NCBI GenBank assembly: GCA_030432775.1
Contig: JAUILO010000046.1
Location: 1 to 15,955 of the forward strand
DNA from: Alphaproteobacteria bacterium
GTDB taxonomy: Bacteria; Pseudomonadota; Alphaproteobacteria; Micavibrionales; Micavibrionaceae
Reading direction: 5' to 3'
DNA length: 15,955 nt
Shown here: positions 14,283 to 15,955 of the stretch, piece by piece
How positions within the stretch are numbered: position 1 is the stretch's first letter
Layout of the letters: every line of letters begins with the position of its first letter
The notes under the pieces: model-generated
The model's input: the letters and a program-made list of their open reading frames with translations, nothing else
What the model was told of the DNA's origin: nothing
Database searches by the model: none
Translations under genes and position numbers: made by a program

Positions 14283-14732
14283 ATGAAGATATCTGAGGTT
14301 AAACAAATTCTGAGCACAATTGATGCAGTAAGGTTTAAATTGCCCGATGACTCTGTATTACCGTTACATTTTCATGTCACGGAAATAGGGTTGGTGACGA
14401 AGCATTTCATTGATTGCGGTGGCACGGAACGCACGGAAACTTTGGCAAATTTTCAGCTTTGGGAGGCTGGTGATTATGATCATCGTCTGGCGCCGCAAAA
14501 GTTTCTGCATATTCTGGATCTTTGTAAGGGAGTTCTGGGTGAAGACGATCATGAAATTGAGGTCGAGTATCAGCAAGTAACAATTGGTAAGTACGGCCTG
14601 AGTTTTGATGGAACAGATTTTATCCTGACCAATAAATACACAGCTTGTCTTGCGCAAGATGCGTGTGGTATTCCGGATAAAGAACAAAACATCGAAGAAC
14701 CGTGCTGTGTGTCTGGCGGGGCGTGCTGTTAA
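14283..14732 (+). CDS. DUF6428 family protein of the arsenic operon, cysteine-rich tail
   Basis: A 149-residue cytoplasmic protein with FHVTEIGLVTKHFIDCGGT, ANFQLWEAGDYDHRL and EVEYQQVTIGKYGLSFDG, which I recognise as the DUF6428 pattern, a family often found in ars operons, with unknown function. The last 30 residues hold six cysteines, in ACLAQDACGIP and the end EEPCCVSGGACC; the cysteine pairs would suit binding of arsenite or another soft metal. ATG 14283 has AAAGGA with a 6-base spacer and lies 14 bases after arsR. Its TAA overlaps the arsC ATG by one base. The place in the operon between regulator and reductase supports a role in arsenic handling, for instance as a chaperone or buffer; that is inference. 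Confidence 0.85.
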   Translation: MKISEVKQILSTIDAVRFKLPDDSVLPLHFHVTEIGLVTKHFIDCGGTERTETLANFQLWEAGDYDHRLAPQKFLHILDLCKGVLGEDDHEIEVEYQQVTIGKYGLSFDGTDFILTNKYTACLAQDACGIPDKEQNIEEPCCVSGGACC

Positions 14733-15142
14733 TGCGTAATGTTCTTGTTTTATGTACGGGGAATTCCTGTCGTTCCGTTATGGCGGAGGCCTTGATTAAC
14801 CAACTGTGTGCTGGACATTATCACGCCGTAAGCGCAGGAAGTAAACCGACAGGCTATGTTCATCCTAAATCAATTGAAACACTAAAGCGACACGGTATTG
14901 AAACTGGCACGCCGTGTAGTAAATCTTGGGATGAATTTGCAGGGCAAGATATAGATTTGGTGATCACGGTTTGTGACGCCGCCGCTGCTGAAACCTGCCC
15001 TGTGTTTATGGGTAAGCATGAAAAATTGCACTGGAGTACACCTGATCCCGCAGCAGTAATGGGCAGCGATGATGAGGTGAATGCAGCGTTTGACGTGGCT
15101 TTTAATATGCTGAAGCAGCGCATTGAAAGTGAGTTATTGTGA
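14732..15142 (+). CDS. arsC: Arsenate reductase, low-molecular-weight phosphatase (thioredoxin) type
   Basis: Reduces arsenate to arsenite in the cytoplasm so that it can be exported. The 136-residue protein has the phosphatase-like loop CTGNSCR with nucleophile Cys8 and Arg14, and the second cysteine pair Cys81 and Cys89 (VCDAAAAETCPVF). It also has the DPA motif (105-107) of this class. The three-cysteine layout (8, 81, 89) fits thioredoxin-coupled recycling; it is not the glutaredoxin-type ArsC. ATG 14732 shares one base with the upstream stop (TAATG) and gives the family N-terminus MRNVLVLCTGN; an upstream in-frame start at 14702 would add ten unrelated residues. The ACR3 gene begins inside its stop codon. 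Confidence 0.95.
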   Translation: MRNVLVLCTGNSCRSVMAEALINQLCAGHYHAVSAGSKPTGYVHPKSIETLKRHGIETGTPCSKSWDEFAGQDIDLVITVCDAAAAETCPVFMGKHEKLHWSTPDPAAVMGSDDEVNAAFDVAFNMLKQRIESELL

Positions 15143-15955
15143 ATGAAGAGCGCACTCCTATAGGTGCTTTTGAACGCTATCTTTCTATTTGGGTGGGGCT
15201 GTGTATTGCCATTGGCGTTGGTCTTGGACTTGCGGTTCCTGGCGTGTTTCAACGTATAGCGTCTTTTGAATATGCCAGTGTGAATATGGCTGTTGCGCTT
15301 TTTATCTGGGTGATGATTTACCCGATGATGGTCAATGTTGATTTTTCCAGTCTAAAAAATGTCGGTAAACAGCCAAAGGGATTGTGTATTACACTTGTTG
15401 TAAACTGGCTTATAAAGCCATTTACCATGGCAGCTCTTGGTATTTTGTTTTTCGAACATTTATTTGCCGGACTGGTTAGCCCGCAGGATGCAAAAGAATA
15501 TATTGCCGGAATGATATTGCTTGGTGTGGCGCCATGTACTGCGATGGTTTTTGTATGGAGTCAGCTTGTAAAGGGTGATGCGAATTATACGTTGGTACAG
15601 GTGTCGGTGAATGACATTATCATGATTTTTGCTTTTGCTCCGATCGCAGCGCTCTTGCTTGGCGTTACAGATATTATTGTACCATGGGAAACATTGCTTT
15701 TATCGGTTGTGCTTTATGTTCTTATCCCCTTAGCTGCCGGATACTTCACACGCAAAAAACTTGATGCTTTGCAAGGGCAGGAGACCCTTGCTCATTTTAC
15801 AGCAAAGCTAAAGCCGTTTTCCATTATAGGGTTGCTGGCGACGGTTGTGTTTCTCTTCGGGTTCCAAGCCGGAACAATCATTGAGAAGCCATTGGTGATT
15901 GCGATGATTGCTCTGCCACTGCTTATTCAAAGTTATGGCATTTTCGTTATCGCGT
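15139..15955 (+). CDS. acr3: ACR3-family arsenite efflux transporter, C-terminus beyond the window
   Basis: Exports arsenite across the inner membrane. The reading frame opens with GTG at 15139, overlapping the arsC stop by four bases (GTGA), and stays open for 272 codons to the window end; the family has about 350 residues. The start GAFERYLSIWVGLCIAIGVG, the loop YPMMVNVDFSSL, VVNWLIKPF and the transport-site GVAPCTAMVFVWSQL with its conserved Cys are typical of ACR3 (also called ArsB in this operon type). At least seven hydrophobic segments are present out of the usual ten. With arsC upstream, the pathway from arsenate to expelled arsenite is complete. Confidence 0.93.
   Translation, partial: MNEERTPIGAFERYLSIWVGLCIAIGVGLGLAVPGVFQRIASFEYASVNMAVALFIWVMIYPMMVNVDFSSLKNVGKQPKGLCITLVVNWLIKPFTMAALGILFFEHLFAGLVSPQDAKEYIAGMILLGVAPCTAMVFVWSQLVKGDANYTLVQVSVNDIIMIFAFAPIAALLLGVTDIIVPWETLLLSVVLYVLIPLAAGYFTRKKLDALQGQETLAHFTAKLKPFSIIGLLATVVFLFGFQAGTIIEKPLVIAMIALPLLIQSYGIFVIA

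Overview
The window looks like chromosomal DNA from an alphaproteobacterium of moderate GC (by eye in the mid-40s percent). The pointers are a long isocitrate dehydrogenase with the C-terminal extension seen in Rickettsia and other alphaproteobacteria, a YggT-FolD pair, a DCC-type ArsR, and a promoter matching the GTAACC-N16-CGAA pattern I recall for Caulobacter sigma-F. The genus cannot be fixed from the sequence. There are no tRNA, rRNA, CRISPR or insertion-sequence genes, and no gene-free stretch longer than 300 bases.

Left edge (1-547, minus strand): a bufferin-type RiPP operon. A 91-residue precursor (bufA1, DUF2282 family) with a signal peptide and four cysteines is followed 21 bases later by the start of its MNIO/DUF692 modifying enzyme (bufB), which runs off the window. 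An ECF-type promoter lies upstream. Diverging from it is a membrane-bound di-iron hydroxylase of the sterol desaturase/fatty acid hydroxylase superfamily.

1.5-2.4 kb: two overlapping small unknown genes. In front of them are two overlapping inverted repeats that cannot form hairpins at the same time; behind them is a strong terminator.

2.5-5.5 kb: a GDP-L-fucose block with overlapping genes. ManC-type mannose-1-phosphate guanylyltransferase makes GDP-mannose, Gmd makes GDP-4-keto-6-deoxymannose, and Fcl makes GDP-L-fucose. The ManC is unusually short. No glycosyltransferase is in view.

5.5-10.1 kb: housekeeping and unknown genes. These are a CtlX-like pentein hydrolase, an icd gene with inverted repeats over its promoter and a C8A6 tract between its two domains, a small predicted exported protein, and, convergent to these, yggT-folD on the minus strand.

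10.1-13.85 kb: an unrecognised protein with an HExxH motif, then aconitase (acnA), each ending in a terminator. Icd and AcnA are consecutive enzymes of the TCA cycle but sit in separate transcription units.

13.86 kb to the right edge: an arsenic operon arsR - DUF6428 - arsC - ACR3 (cut by the window end). It has a near-consensus promoter so close to arsR that the arsR message is probably leaderless, and a palindrome over the -35 box that is a good operator candidate. The window therefore has a metal or metalloid stress operon at each end: a likely copper-binding bufferin on the left and arsenate reduction plus arsenite efflux on the right.
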